Below, in pieces: positions 17,804 to 26,503 of a stretch of DNA of 64,000 bases. Numbering within the stretch: position 1 is the stretch's first letter; each line of letters begins with the position of its first letter. A model generated the notes under the pieces. The model saw only the letters and a list, made by a program, of their open reading frames with translations. It did not search any database and was not told where the DNA came from. The position numbers and the translations under genes were made by a program. Origin of the DNA: Hylemonella gracilis ATCC 19624 (GTDB lineage Bacteria > Pseudomonadota > Gammaproteobacteria > Burkholderiales > Burkholderiaceae_C); contig NZ_AEGR01000006.1 in the NCBI RefSeq assembly GCF_000211835.1, positions 1 through 64,000 on the forward strand, read 5' to 3'.

Positions 17804-18645
17804 TGAAGCCTGAAACCACGATGACCGACAACGCCGTCAAAAAAGACATCCAGAAACTCCAAAGGGCCATCGTCGATGGCTTGGAAGACGTGAAGGCCCA
17901 GGACATTCAGGTGTTCAACACCGAGCATTTGTCTCCCTTGTTCGAGCGTGTGGTCGTTGCCTCAGGTACCAGCAACCGGCAGACCAAGGCCCTGGCGGTG
18001 AGCGTGCGCGACGCGGTGCGTGAAGCGGGCTTCCCCAAGCCGCGCACCGAGGGAGAAGACAACGGCGAGTGGATCATCGTGGACTGCGGCCAGGCCGTGG
18101 TGCATGTGATGCAACCGGCGATACGCCAGTACTACCACCTGGAAGACCTCTGGGGTGATAAGCCCGTGCGCCTGAAACATGGGGCCGAGAAACCCATGGC
18201 CCAGGCCGCGCCGAAGAAGACTGAGGAGACTCGCGCCAGCGCCAAGCCCGCCAGCCTGAAGCGTTCCAGTGCGGCCAAGAAGGGCGCGGCCGACGCCTTC
18301 CCGTCCAAGGCGCAACTGCAGAAAGCGGCGGCCAAGTCCGCTGGCAAGAAACCCGCTCCCGCCAAGACTGCGGCGGGTAAAACGCCCGCTCGTAAGGCGG
18401 CCAAGCCTGCCGCGCCCAAGGTCGTGAAAGTCAATGCGACCAAGCCCGCTGGCAAATCGACGGGGGTGAAGTCCGCGCCCGCGAAAAAGGCCTCCACCGC
18501 GAAACCGGCGGCCCAGCGGTCCCAGGCCTCCAAATCACCGACCCCGAAGGCTCCGGCAAAGAAGGTGGTTGCCAAGAAGGCGCCGGCCAGGAAGGTGCCT
18601 GCTAAGAAGGCAACGGCCAGCAAGAGCGCGGCCCGCAGGGGCTGA
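17803..18645 (+). CDS. rsfS: Ribosomal silencing factor RsfS with long H1-like C-terminal tail
   Basis: RsfS binds ribosomal protein uL14 and blocks joining of the subunits under starvation. Residues about 8-129 are the complete RsfS domain (DGLEDVKAQDIQVFN, RQTKALAVSVRDAV, GEWIIVDCGQAVVHVM, YYHLEDLWGD). Residues 130-280 are a basic, low-complexity Ala/Lys/Pro tail with repeated PAKKA/KKAPA-type motifs, resembling bacterial histone-H1-like or AlgP/PhaF tails; core RsfS proteins are only about 105-130 residues. The start is the ATG overlapping the nadD stop; a TTG at 17800 and an ATG at 17821 (MTDNAVKK) are alternatives. rsfS beside nadD and rlmH is a conserved order. Confidence 0.93.
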   Translation: MKPETTMTDNAVKKDIQKLQRAIVDGLEDVKAQDIQVFNTEHLSPLFERVVVASGTSNRQTKALAVSVRDAVREAGFPKPRTEGEDNGEWIIVDCGQAVVHVMQPAIRQYYHLEDLWGDKPVRLKHGAEKPMAQAAPKKTEETRASAKPASLKRSSAAKKGAADAFPSKAQLQKAAAKSAGKKPAPAKTAAGKTPARKAAKPAAPKVVKVNATKPAGKSTGVKSAPAKKASTAKPAAQRSQASKSPTPKAPAKKVVAKKAPARKVPAKKATASKSAARRG

Positions 18646-18654
18646 TGTCCGCCC

Positions 18655-19122
18655 ATGAGGCTGCTGATCGTCGCGGTCGGCCAGCGTGTGCCTGACTGGG
18701 CCCAGACCGCCTGGGACGATTACGCCAAGCGCTTTCCCAACGAGTTGAAGGTCGAGCTCAAGGCCGTGAAGACCGAGCCGCGCGGTTCGCGCACGGTGGA
18801 TCAACTCATGGCGGCCGAGCGCAGGCGCATCGAAGAGGCTGTGCCCAAGGGCGCGCGCCTCGTTGCCCTGGATGAGCGTGGCACGGCGCTCACTACGGTG
18901 GCGCTGGCAGGCAAACTCAAGGACTGGCAACTGCAGGGGGACGACGTCGCCCTGGTCATTGGTGGGCCCGATGGCTTGGAGCCCGCCTTGCGCCAAGCGG
19001 CCCATGAACGCATCCGGCTGTCCGACCTGACCCTCCCGCACGCCATGGTGCGTGTGCTGTTGATCGAGCAACTCTACCGCGCTTGGTCGATCAACGCGGG
19101 GCACCCCTACCACCGAGAATGA
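18655..19122 (+). CDS. rlmH: 23S rRNA (pseudouridine1915-N3)-methyltransferase
   Basis: SPOUT methyltransferase acting on pseudouridine 1915 in helix 69 of the assembled ribosome; 155 residues, the usual length. Motifs: DERG ([11 protein letters not shown]), the knot segment [11 protein letters not shown] and the C-terminal [18 protein letters not shown]...HPYHRE. It starts 9 bp after rsfS, in keeping with their widely conserved pairing. Confidence 0.97.
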   Translation: MRLLIVAVGQRVPDWAQTAWDDYAKRFPNELKVELKAVKTEPRGSRTVDQLMAAERRRIEEAVPKGARLVALDERGTALTTVALAGKLKDWQLQGDDVALVIGGPDGLEPALRQAAHERIRLSDLTLPHAMVRVLLIEQLYRAWSINAGHPYHRE

Positions 19123-19173
19123 AAGAACGGGCCTGACTGACAACGGGCACGCCACCATCATGGACCTTTGCGC

Positions 19174-19809
19174 ATGGCCGATTTCATTTACCTTGCCTCC
19201 CAGAGTCCCCGTCGCCGGCAGCTGCTGGAGCAACTGGGCGTGCGCCATGAGCTGCTGCTGCCTGACGCCGACGAAGACGCCGAGGCGCTGGAAGCGGTGA
19301 AGCCGGGCGAGGCCCCCTCCGCTTATGTGCAGCGTGTGACTCAGCTCAAGTTGGACGCGGCCCTTGCCCGACTGCAACGACGTGGCTGGCCACCCGCGCC
19401 GGTGTTGTGTTCGGACACCACGGTTGCGCTGGGGCGTCGCATCTATGGCAAGCCCGCCGACGAGGCGGATGCGCGCCGCATCCTGAGTGAGCTGGCCGGT
19501 GGCGCGGGTACCACCGCTGCTCAGGCGCAAGGCCGCACGCACCGGGTGTTGACGGCTGTGGCCGTGGGCACGGCACGCAAGCGGCAGTCTGCGCTCAGCG
19601 ATTCCCGCGTGCGTTTCGCCGCCATGAGCCGAGCCCAGATCGCGGCCTATGTCGCCAGCGGCGAACCCATGGGCAAGGCGGGTGCCTACGCGGTGCAGGG
19701 CAGGGCGGCGGCTTACATCGAGCACCTCAGCGGCAGCTACTCTGGCATCATGGGCTTGCCGATGTTCGAAACCGCCCGTTTGTTGCGCGCCTTCGGTTTC
19801 GCGCTCTGA
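19174..19809 (+). CDS. maf: Maf-family nucleotide pyrophosphatase
   Basis: House-cleaning enzyme hydrolysing non-canonical or excess nucleoside triphosphates; 211 residues from the ATG at 19174 ([18 protein letters not shown]); a TTG two codons upstream is less likely. [10 protein letters not shown] is the N-terminal phosphate-binding motif, with the catalytic Asp in [10 protein letters not shown] and [13 protein letters not shown] near the C-terminus. The variant resembles the dTTP/UTP-specific YhdE group, which often sits beside rng. Residues around 110-118 carry a short Gly/Ala/Thr insertion ([12 protein letters not shown]). Confidence 0.92.
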   Translation: MADFIYLASQSPRRRQLLEQLGVRHELLLPDADEDAEALEAVKPGEAPSAYVQRVTQLKLDAALARLQRRGWPPAPVLCSDTTVALGRRIYGKPADEADARRILSELAGGAGTTAAQAQGRTHRVLTAVAVGTARKRQSALSDSRVRFAAMSRAQIAAYVASGEPMGKAGAYAVQGRAAAYIEHLSGSYSGIMGLPMFETARLLRAFGFAL

Positions 19810-19838
19810 ACACCACTCCCACCCACATCTCCTTCGCC

Positions 19839-21332
19839 ATGGAAGAAATCCTCATCAACTGGTCGCCCCAGGAAACCCGCGTGGCCGTGGTGGAAAACGC
19901 CGCGGTGCAGGAGTTGCATGTCGAGCGCACGGTGGAGCGCGGCTTGGTTGGCAATATCTACCTGGGCAAGGTGTCGCGGGTGCTGCCCGGCATGCAGTCC
20001 GCCTTCATCGACATCGGACTGGAACGGGCGGCTTTTTTGCACGTGGCCGACGTTTGGCATCCGCCCGCCGAGGGGGAAACGCTGAGCGCAGCGCGCGCGG
20101 CACAGCGGGATACCCCTCAACCCATCGAGAAGCAGGTGTTCGAGGGGCAATCCTTGATGGTCCAAGTCATCAAGGACCCGATCGGCACCAAGGGTGCGCG
20201 ACTGTCCACGCAGATCAGCATTGCAGGGCGTTTGTTGGTGTTCCTGCCGCAGGACGATCACATCGGCGTGTCACAGAAGATCCCCTTGGCGGAGCGTGAC
20301 GCGTTGCGGCAGCGTTTACAAAATATCGTGAGCCAAGCCGTGGGTGAGAAGAAGAGCGGCGGCTTCATCCTGCGCACCAATGCCGAGGAAGCGACCGATG
20401 CCGAACTTGCCGAAGACATTGCCTACCTGCGCAAGACTTGGGTACGCATCAAGGAAGCCTCGCAGCGCTTGGCGGCAAAATCTCTCCTGCATCTGGATCT
20501 GAACCTGCTTCAACGTGTGCTGCGTGATCTGGTTGGGGAGCGCACGGGGAGCATCAAGGTCGATTCACGCGAGCAATTCGAAGCCTTGCGCGCCTTCGGT
20601 CAGGAATTCATGCCGGGGGCAGCCACCAAGCTGGAGTTGTACAAGGGTGAGCGCCCCATTTTTGATCTGTATGGCATCGATGAGGAAGTTGCCCGTGCCC
20701 TGGGGCGACGTGTGGATCTCAAGAGCGGCGGTTACCTCATCGTCGATCAGACCGAGGCCTTGACGACGATCGATGTGAACACCGGTGGCTTTGTCGGTGC
20801 CCGCAACTTCGACGACACCATCTTCAAGACCAATCTGGAGGCTGCCGGGGCCATCGCGCGGCAGCTGCGCCTGCGCAATCTCGGGGGCATCATCATCGCT
20901 GACTTCATCGACATGACGCGCGAAGACCATCGCGAGGCCGTGCTGGCGGAGTTTCGCAAGCAACTCGCGCGCGACCGTGTGAAGACCATGCTCGGTGGGT
21001 TCTCGCAACTCGGCCTCTTGGAGATGACCCGCAAGCGCACCCGGGAGAGCCTAGCCCACATGCTGTGCGAGCCCTGCCCGCATTGCCAGGGAACAGGGCA
21101 GGTGAAGACGACCCGCAGCGTCGCCTATGAGATCCTGCGGGAGATCCTGCGCGAGGCGCGGCAGTTCAATCCGCGTGAGTTCCGTGTGCTCGCGGCGCCC
21201 CAGGTGATTGAACTCTTGCTGGACGAGGAGAGCCAGCATTTGGCGGGCTTGAGTGACTTCATCGGCAAGCCGATCTCGCTCCAAAGCGAGACATCAATGT
21301 GGCAAGGGCAGTACGACATCGTGCTGTTGTGA
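19839..21332 (+). CDS. rng: Ribonuclease G
   Basis: Endoribonuclease of the RNase E/G family that matures 16S rRNA and decays mRNAs; 497 residues. The N-terminal S1 domain is recognisable (RGLVGNIYLGKVSRVLPGMQ, SAFIDIGLERAAFLHV), the catalytic DNase-I-like part contains TTIDVNTGGFVG and IIIADFIDM, and the Zn-link motif is CPHCQGTGQV. There is no long C-terminal scaffold, which separates it from RNase E. It ends the yebC-to-rng run and converges on msbA. Confidence 0.96.
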   Translation: MEEILINWSPQETRVAVVENAAVQELHVERTVERGLVGNIYLGKVSRVLPGMQSAFIDIGLERAAFLHVADVWHPPAEGETLSAARAAQRDTPQPIEKQVFEGQSLMVQVIKDPIGTKGARLSTQISIAGRLLVFLPQDDHIGVSQKIPLAERDALRQRLQNIVSQAVGEKKSGGFILRTNAEEATDAELAEDIAYLRKTWVRIKEASQRLAAKSLLHLDLNLLQRVLRDLVGERTGSIKVDSREQFEALRAFGQEFMPGAATKLELYKGERPIFDLYGIDEEVARALGRRVDLKSGGYLIVDQTEALTTIDVNTGGFVGARNFDDTIFKTNLEAAGAIARQLRLRNLGGIIIADFIDMTREDHREAVLAEFRKQLARDRVKTMLGGFSQLGLLEMTRKRTRESLAHMLCEPCPHCQGTGQVKTTRSVAYEILREILREARQFNPREFRVLAAPQVIELLLDEESQHLAGLSDFIGKPISLQSETSMWQGQYDIVLL

Positions 21333-21358
21333 TGGACAACCTGATGCCGTCGGTGTCC

Positions 21359-23137
21359 TCATTCGGCGTCGTCATGTAGCCCCAGTTTGTACAGGCGGGC
21401 GTACAGGCCATTGCGGTCCAGCAATTCTTTGTGCGTGCCGCTTTCAACGATTCGACCTGCATCCAGTGTGACGATGCGGTCCGCGTGCTGAACGGTCGAG
21501 AGCCTGTGGGCAATGACGATGGTGGTGCGGTTCCTCATCAAGCGCTCCAATGCCTCCTGGACGGCGCGTTCGGACTCCGTGTCCAGCGCGGAGGTGGCCT
21601 CATCCAGTATGAGGATGGGAGCGTCCTTGTAAATCGCCCTCGCGATGGCCAAACGCTGGCGCTGACCGCCCGACAGCTGGGTGGCGTTGTGGCCGACCGC
21701 CGAGTGGATACCGTTCGGCAGGCTTTTGACCAGATCCGCGAGGTTCGCGGCTTCCAGGCTGCTCAGCACTCGGGCCTCGTCGATGTGTCTGTCGCCAAGC
21801 GCCACGTTCGCTGCGATGCTGTCATTGAACAACACAACGTGCTGGTGGACAAACGCGTATTGGTTGCGCAGCGCCTGCAGATCCCAGTCCGGCAGGGGCA
21901 CACCATCGAGCAAGATGCGGCCTTGAGTGGCCTCCATGAACCGAGGCAACAAATTCACCAGCGTGGTCTTGCCCGATCCGGAGGCGCCCACCAAGGCCAC
22001 TGTCGTTCCCGGCGCAATCGACAGATCCAGACCATCGATGGCTGGCCTGGCCGCGTCTGGGTAGCTCAGACTAACTTGCTCGAAGCGTATCTCGCCGCGT
22101 GCTCGGCGCTCTGGCGCGGGTGGGCTATACGCCCCCCCTTTTTCCAGTGGCGTGTCTTCGACCAGGCTGATGGCGCGCTCGAGTGCGGCCAATCCGTTGG
22201 TGATGGAACTGGCCACGCCAGAGAGATGCTTCATGGGGGTCAACAGCATCAGCATCGCGGTGATGAACGACACGAAGTCACCAATGGTGGCTTCGCCGCG
22301 GATGCTTTGCATCAGTGCGATGCTGATGACCAAGGACAGCGCGACGGCCGCCAGCATTTGGGTCAGGGGAGTGAGCGCGGAAGAGGCGACGCGGGACTTG
22401 AACTGAAGGCGCAGCAGCGAGCGTCCCAGTTTTTCAAAGCGTTGTTGTTGAATGGTCTGAGCGCCATGCAGTCGCACATCCCGGTGTGCCAGCACGTTTT
22501 CCTCGACCGCGTAGGCCAGTTCTTCCGTGGCCCCCAGGCTGGCGCGCGTGAGTTTGTAGAGCCGCCGCGAGACCGTGCGCACCACCCAGGCGATGGCCGG
22601 GAAAAGTAGCCCCACGATGAGGGTCAGCTGCCAGTTCACGTAGAGCAGATAAGCCAGCAAGGCCACGAGCGTCAACACGTCACGGGAGGCGCTGATCAGT
22701 GTGGGGACAAGTTGGCGCGTTCCGGAGGTGATCTCGTAAACGATGGTGTTGGTCAACGATGTGGCTGACCGATTGCCGAACAAGGTCAAGCGCGCGTCGA
22801 GCATGTGCTTGAACAGATCGCTGCGCAAGCGGAACACGCCATTGCTGGTGATGTTGACGAGCGCCAAAGCCGCGATGTAGCCCGCGACGCCTCGCACGCC
22901 GAACAGCACGATGAGCGCCAAGGGCACCAACCAGGGGTTGAAGGTGGTGGTGGCGAAGCCATGATCCAGCAGTGGCTTCATCAGTGCCGGCAATACAGGC
23001 TCGCAAGCCGCGACCAGCAAAGTACACAGAACGAGGGCGAACCATGAGCCTTTGTCTTCGCTGAAGTAGGGCCACACTCGACGCAGGCGGGCGAAGACAC
23101 TGCGCGCGCTGGCGGAAGGTCGTGATGAGGCTTTCAT
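21359..23137 (-). CDS. msbA: Lipid A export ABC transporter MsbA
   Basis: Homodimeric inner-membrane flippase for lipid A-core, 592 residues from the ATG at 23137; a GTG at 23149 is an alternative. The N-terminal half has six hydrophobic segments (WFALVLCTLLVAACEPVLPA onward). The C-terminal ATPase shows Walker A VGASGSGKTTLV, signature [15 protein letters not shown], Walker B ILILDEATSALD and H-loop VIAHRLSTV. Fusion of both domains and the N-terminal LPALMKPLLDHGF are typical of MsbA. It diverges from tolB. Confidence 0.93.
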   Translation of the reverse strand: MKASSRPSASARSVFARLRRVWPYFSEDKGSWFALVLCTLLVAACEPVLPALMKPLLDHGFATTTFNPWLVPLALIVLFGVRGVAGYIAALALVNITSNGVFRLRSDLFKHMLDARLTLFGNRSATSLTNTIVYEITSGTRQLVPTLISASRDVLTLVALLAYLLYVNWQLTLIVGLLFPAIAWVVRTVSRRLYKLTRASLGATEELAYAVEENVLAHRDVRLHGAQTIQQQRFEKLGRSLLRLQFKSRVASSALTPLTQMLAAVALSLVISIALMQSIRGEATIGDFVSFITAMLMLLTPMKHLSGVASSITNGLAALERAISLVEDTPLEKGGAYSPPAPERRARGEIRFEQVSLSYPDAARPAIDGLDLSIAPGTTVALVGASGSGKTTLVNLLPRFMEATQGRILLDGVPLPDWDLQALRNQYAFVHQHVVLFNDSIAANVALGDRHIDEARVLSSLEAANLADLVKSLPNGIHSAVGHNATQLSGGQRQRLAIARAIYKDAPILILDEATSALDTESERAVQEALERLMRNRTTIVIAHRLSTVQHADRIVTLDAGRIVESGTHKELLDRNGLYARLYKLGLHDDAE

Positions 23138-23353
23138 GGGATAGGGCACCGAGCAGTGGAAGCGCTCGCGGTAGCTTGCGCGAGGCGAATGCGAAATCCT
23201 TCGAGTCTAACTGAACGCCCCTTAACCTTATGGGGTTGTATGATCACAGACCCGCTTGTCGCGAGTACGTTCTGGTCTTCTTCTTTGGCCCATGCGATTG
23301 CGCGGGGTTGTCGGAGCGTCACATCGCAAGGTTTTAGTTGCTGGGCAATACGC

Positions 23354-24733
23354 ATGTTGCATCGTCGGTCTAGGTTTCCCACTTTCTCTCTGTCCGCCAT
23401 CTGGCTCTTTGCCTTGCTATTGAGTCAGCAAGTGCTCTTTGCGCCTGCGCACGCTCAGTTCCGTGTCGAGGTGGCGGGTGTGGGCTTGACGCAAGTGCCT
23501 TTCTCGGTCGCGCCGTTTCGCGGGGAGGCCGCTATTCAGCAGAAGATCAGCGCCATCGTGCTCGCTGACCTCGAGCGCAGCGGACAGTTTCGCAGCGTGG
23601 TTCTCAACAAGGCGGATGCTTTGGATGAAACGGCCCGCCCCGATTTGGCGGCCTGGCGTCAGGCTGGTTCGGATGCTTTGGTCGCCGGCAGTGTGACCCG
23701 CATGGCCGATGGTCGCTTTGACGTGCGTTTCCGTCTTTGGGATGTGGTCGCGGGCAAGGACCTCGGGGGCCAGAGCTTCTTGGTCAGCGCGGCGGATCTG
23801 CGTCTGTCCGCGCACCGAGTGGCCGACTATGTGTATGAGCAGCTCACGGGTGACAAAGGGGTGTTTTCGACCCGCATCGCCTACGTCACCAAGACGGACC
23901 AGCGTCACAGCCTGTGGGTGGCGGATGCCGACGGAGAGGCCGCTCAGCCTGCTCTCTCCAGTCCCGAGCCCATCATTTCCCCCACTTGGTCGCCCGATGG
24001 TCGGCAGTTGGCCTATGTGTCTTTCGAGTCGCGCCGGCCCGTGGTCTACATCCACGAAGTGTCCACCGGTCGCCGCCGGCTGGTGGCCAGCTTTCGCGGT
24101 TCCAACAGCGCGCCCGCATGGTCTCCGGATGGGCGCTTTTTGGCCGTCACTCTGAGCCGCGACGGTGGTTCACAGCTCTATACCTTGGACTTGAACAATC
24201 TCGCGGCCGAGCCCTTGCGTTTGACTCGCTCCAACGGCATCGACACCGAGCCCACGTATTCCGCCGATGGGCGCTTCATTTACTTCGTCAGCGACCGCGG
24301 GGGCAGTCCGCAGATTTACCGTTTGCCAGCCAAGGGCGGCAACCCTGAGCGAGTGACGTTCACCGGCACCTACAACATTTCCCCCGCGCTGAGTGCTGAC
24401 GGGCGTTGGCTGGCCTACATTTCTCGCATCAATGGCGAATTCAAGCTGCATGTGATGGAGCTAGCCAGTGGCGCGGTGACGATGCTCACCAACACGGTCT
24501 CTGACGAGAACCCAAGCTTTGCGCCGAACAGTCGCTTGTTGCTGTATGCCACCAAGCAAAACGATCGAGAGGCTCTGATGACCACCACGCTCGACGGCGC
24601 CATCAAAGCGCGCTTGAGTGGGCAGGGCGGTGACATCCGCGAGCCGGATTGGGGACCCTTCGTGGGTGTCGCCGGTTCGGGTGGGGCCGCCTCGGTCAGT
24701 GCCGCTGGCGGTCAAACAAGCGCTCCGCGCTAA
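23354..24733 (+). CDS. tolB: Tol-Pal system periplasmic protein TolB
   Basis: Periplasmic beta-propeller that links Pal to the TolQRA motor during cell division; 459 residues. The start is the ATG at 23354 (MLHRRSRF); the frame is open upstream, but only from there does a signal peptide follow (LSAIWLFALLLSQQVLFA, cleavage near AHA-Q). The N-terminal domain (QVPFSVAPFRG) is followed by propeller repeats with the SPDGRxLAYVS pattern four to five times. The last 20 residues are a Gly/Ser/Ala tail beyond the usual end. tolQRA are not in this window. Confidence 0.95.
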   Translation: MLHRRSRFPTFSLSAIWLFALLLSQQVLFAPAHAQFRVEVAGVGLTQVPFSVAPFRGEAAIQQKISAIVLADLERSGQFRSVVLNKADALDETARPDLAAWRQAGSDALVAGSVTRMADGRFDVRFRLWDVVAGKDLGGQSFLVSAADLRLSAHRVADYVYEQLTGDKGVFSTRIAYVTKTDQRHSLWVADADGEAAQPALSSPEPIISPTWSPDGRQLAYVSFESRRPVVYIHEVSTGRRRLVASFRGSNSAPAWSPDGRFLAVTLSRDGGSQLYTLDLNNLAAEPLRLTRSNGIDTEPTYSADGRFIYFVSDRGGSPQIYRLPAKGGNPERVTFTGTYNISPALSADGRWLAYISRINGEFKLHVMELASGAVTMLTNTVSDENPSFAPNSRLLLYATKQNDREALMTTTLDGAIKARLSGQGGDIREPDWGPFVGVAGSGGAASVSAAGGQTSAPR

Positions 24734-24828
24734 TTGCGTCGATTCTCCCTGCGAGCGGCTTGAGCCGCATTCAGGAATGCATCCACCCTGCGATGTGATG
24801 TCGATCCAGTCCTAACGCAGCCCATAGC

Positions 24829-24840
24829 CCGCACGTGCGG
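24829..24840. repeat. Palindrome in the tolB-pal intergenic region
   Basis: Perfect 12-bp palindrome CCGCACGTGCGG about 83 bp before the pal ATG. No T-tract follows, so it is more likely an operator or an mRNA hairpin than a terminator. Confidence 0.4.
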
Positions 24841-24922
24841 CTGTGAGAATTTCATACTTATTAACATTTCAGCCCGCTTGTTTCGGGTAAAGTTTCCCCA
24901 TCTCTGATAGCTGGAGCCCATC

Positions 24923-25483
24923 ATGATCAAACTCAAATACTTGGGAATTGCACTGTTTTCCTTGACGCTGGCGGCTTGTTCGTCGGTCAAGCTCGACCCG
25001 CAGACGGGAAGCGATAAGGCGAGCGCTGGTCAAACAAGCGCGACCGTCGCGGACGGTGGTGCGGTGGGCTCGGTCCCCCAGCCCACTGCGACGCCGGAAA
25101 CCGTGGTGCAGTCCGCGGGGCCCACGGCCGCGTCTTTGCAGTCGGCCGCGATGGCGGCTGGCCGCTTGGTTTATTTCGATTACGACAGCTATGTGATCAA
25201 GCCTGAGTTTCAGAAGCTGATCGAGGCCCAAGCACGGTATCTGTCGAGCGATCCCGCCCTGCGTGTTGTCATCGAAGGGCACACGGATGAGCGCGGAGGG
25301 CGTGAGTACAACCTGGCCTTGGGGCAGCGCCGCGCCGAAGCCGTCCGTCGCGCGCTGAGCCTGCTCGGCGTGGCCGATACCCAGATCGATGCAGTGAGCT
25401 TTGGCGAAGAAAAGCCTGTCTCCGAGGGGAGCAATGAGTCGGCTTGGTCGCAGAACCGTCGCGCCGAAATCAGCTACCGCTGA
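24923..25483 (+). CDS. pal: Peptidoglycan-associated lipoprotein Pal
   Basis: Outer-membrane lipoprotein that binds peptidoglycan and TolB; 186 residues. Signal peptide MIKLKYLGIALFSLTLAAC has the lipobox LAAC with Cys19. A Thr/Ala/Gln-rich linker (about 20-75) precedes the OmpA-like domain, where VYFDYDSYVIKPEF-type and EGHTDERGGREYNLALGQRR motifs hold the diaminopimelate-binding Asp/Arg. It lies 189 bp after tolB and may have its own promoter. The 14-mer GGTCAAACAAGCGC near the end of tolB also occurs in the pal linker (from about 25028). Confidence 0.96.
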   Translation: MIKLKYLGIALFSLTLAACSSVKLDPQTGSDKASAGQTSATVADGGAVGSVPQPTATPETVVQSAGPTAASLQSAAMAAGRLVYFDYDSYVIKPEFQKLIEAQARYLSSDPALRVVIEGHTDERGGREYNLALGQRRAEAVRRALSLLGVADTQIDAVSFGEEKPVSEGSNESAWSQNRRAEISYR

Positions 25484-25527
25484 GCGGAACGCACGGTCCT
25501 TTCGCGCGACACAACCCTGAAAACTCA

Positions 25528-26403
25528 GTGAACTTGCTGAATAAGTCCTCGCGCTTCTTTGTTGCTCTCGATGAGCGAGTGCGTCTCGGCGCTGTTTGCC
25601 TCAGTGCCCTTGTCACGCTGAGCACCCCAGCGGCCGCGGCGCTGTTTGGCGACGATGAAGCGCGTGCCGCGATTCTGGAGCTTCGGCAGCGTGTCGATGT
25701 GTTGCGGTTGGACCAAGAGCAGCGCGCGACAGCGCAGCAGGAGCAGCTGCGGCGTTTGATCGATGAGAACATCCAGTTGCGCCGAAGCCTGATCGATTTG
25801 CAAACGCAAATTGACAATCTGCGGACCGACAATGCCCGCCTGATAGGGCGGGACGAAGTGTCCGCGCGCGCTTTGGTTGACGCTCAGCGTCAGTACAAGG
25901 AGGCCTTGGCTGCGTTGGAAGAGCGCGTGCGCGCCTTGGAGCCGGAGCGCGTGAGCGTTGACGGGCGAGAGTTTCTTGCTGAGCGCGCCGAAAGACGCGA
26001 CTTTGAAACCGGTCTGGGCTTGTTTCGCAAGGGCGATTTCCCGGGCGCACAGAACGCATTTGCCGAGTTCATCAAGCGCTATCCGTCCAGCGGCTACGCA
26101 CCCTCAGCCTTCTTCTGGCTGGGCAACGCGCAATATGCGACTCAGGACTACAAGGAAGCGATTGAAAATTTCCGCATCCTGCTCAGTCAGTCGCAGGACC
26201 ATGCGCGTGCACCCGAAGCCGTATTGGCCATCGCCAACTGCCAGGTTGAATTGAAAGACACCAAAGGCGCCCGCAAGACCTTGGAAGAGCTGATCAAGGC
26301 CTATCCGAAGTCCGATGCAGCCGCCACGGCCAAGCAGCGCTTGCCACGCTTGAAAGACACTGCACCTGCAGTCTCGTCGACTCAGGGCAACACCAAGAAA
26401 TAA
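25528..26403 (+). CDS. cpoB: Cell division coordinator CpoB (YbgF)
   Basis: Periplasmic TPR protein that coordinates peptidoglycan synthesis with Tol-driven outer-membrane constriction; 291 residues. The start is the GTG at 25528, which puts a signal peptide at the N-terminus (RLGAVCLSALVTLSTPAAAA). Residues about 45-140 form a coiled coil (LRQRVDVLRLDQEQRATAQ and following), and the C-terminal half has TPR units (YKEAIENFRILLSQ). It follows pal by 44 bp, the standard tolB-pal-cpoB order. Confidence 0.92.
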   Translation: MNLLNKSSRFFVALDERVRLGAVCLSALVTLSTPAAAALFGDDEARAAILELRQRVDVLRLDQEQRATAQQEQLRRLIDENIQLRRSLIDLQTQIDNLRTDNARLIGRDEVSARALVDAQRQYKEALAALEERVRALEPERVSVDGREFLAERAERRDFETGLGLFRKGDFPGAQNAFAEFIKRYPSSGYAPSAFFWLGNAQYATQDYKEAIENFRILLSQSQDHARAPEAVLAIANCQVELKDTKGARKTLEELIKAYPKSDAAATAKQRLPRLKDTAPAVSSTQGNTKK

Positions 26404-26430
26404 CTCGGTGACCAGGCCGGCGGCACGCAA

Positions 26431-26487
26431 GCCAACTCTGTGCATGAGTTGGCCGTGGCGCATCTCGGGCATTGGCGTATGAGATGC
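26431..26487. other. Two stable inverted repeats between cpoB and tcdA
   Basis: First hairpin: GCCAACTC (26431-26438) pairs with GAGTTGGC (26446-26453), 8-bp stem, 7-base loop. Second: GCATCTC (26460-26466) pairs with GAGATGC (26481-26487). Neither has a T-tract. They may separate cpoB from tcdA expression or stabilise mRNA ends. Confidence 0.45.
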
Positions 26488-26503
26488 CTGACGTGATCAA
26501 CTG

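Noticed and set aside
23216-23244. Promoter for tolB with TATGAT at 23239-23244
   Set aside because: The -10 is fair, but no -35 occurs at acceptable spacing, so it was not listed as a feature.
23156-23353. N-terminal extension of TolB from an earlier start
   Set aside because: The added residues show no signal peptide or family similarity, whereas the ATG at 23354 gives a proper signal sequence.
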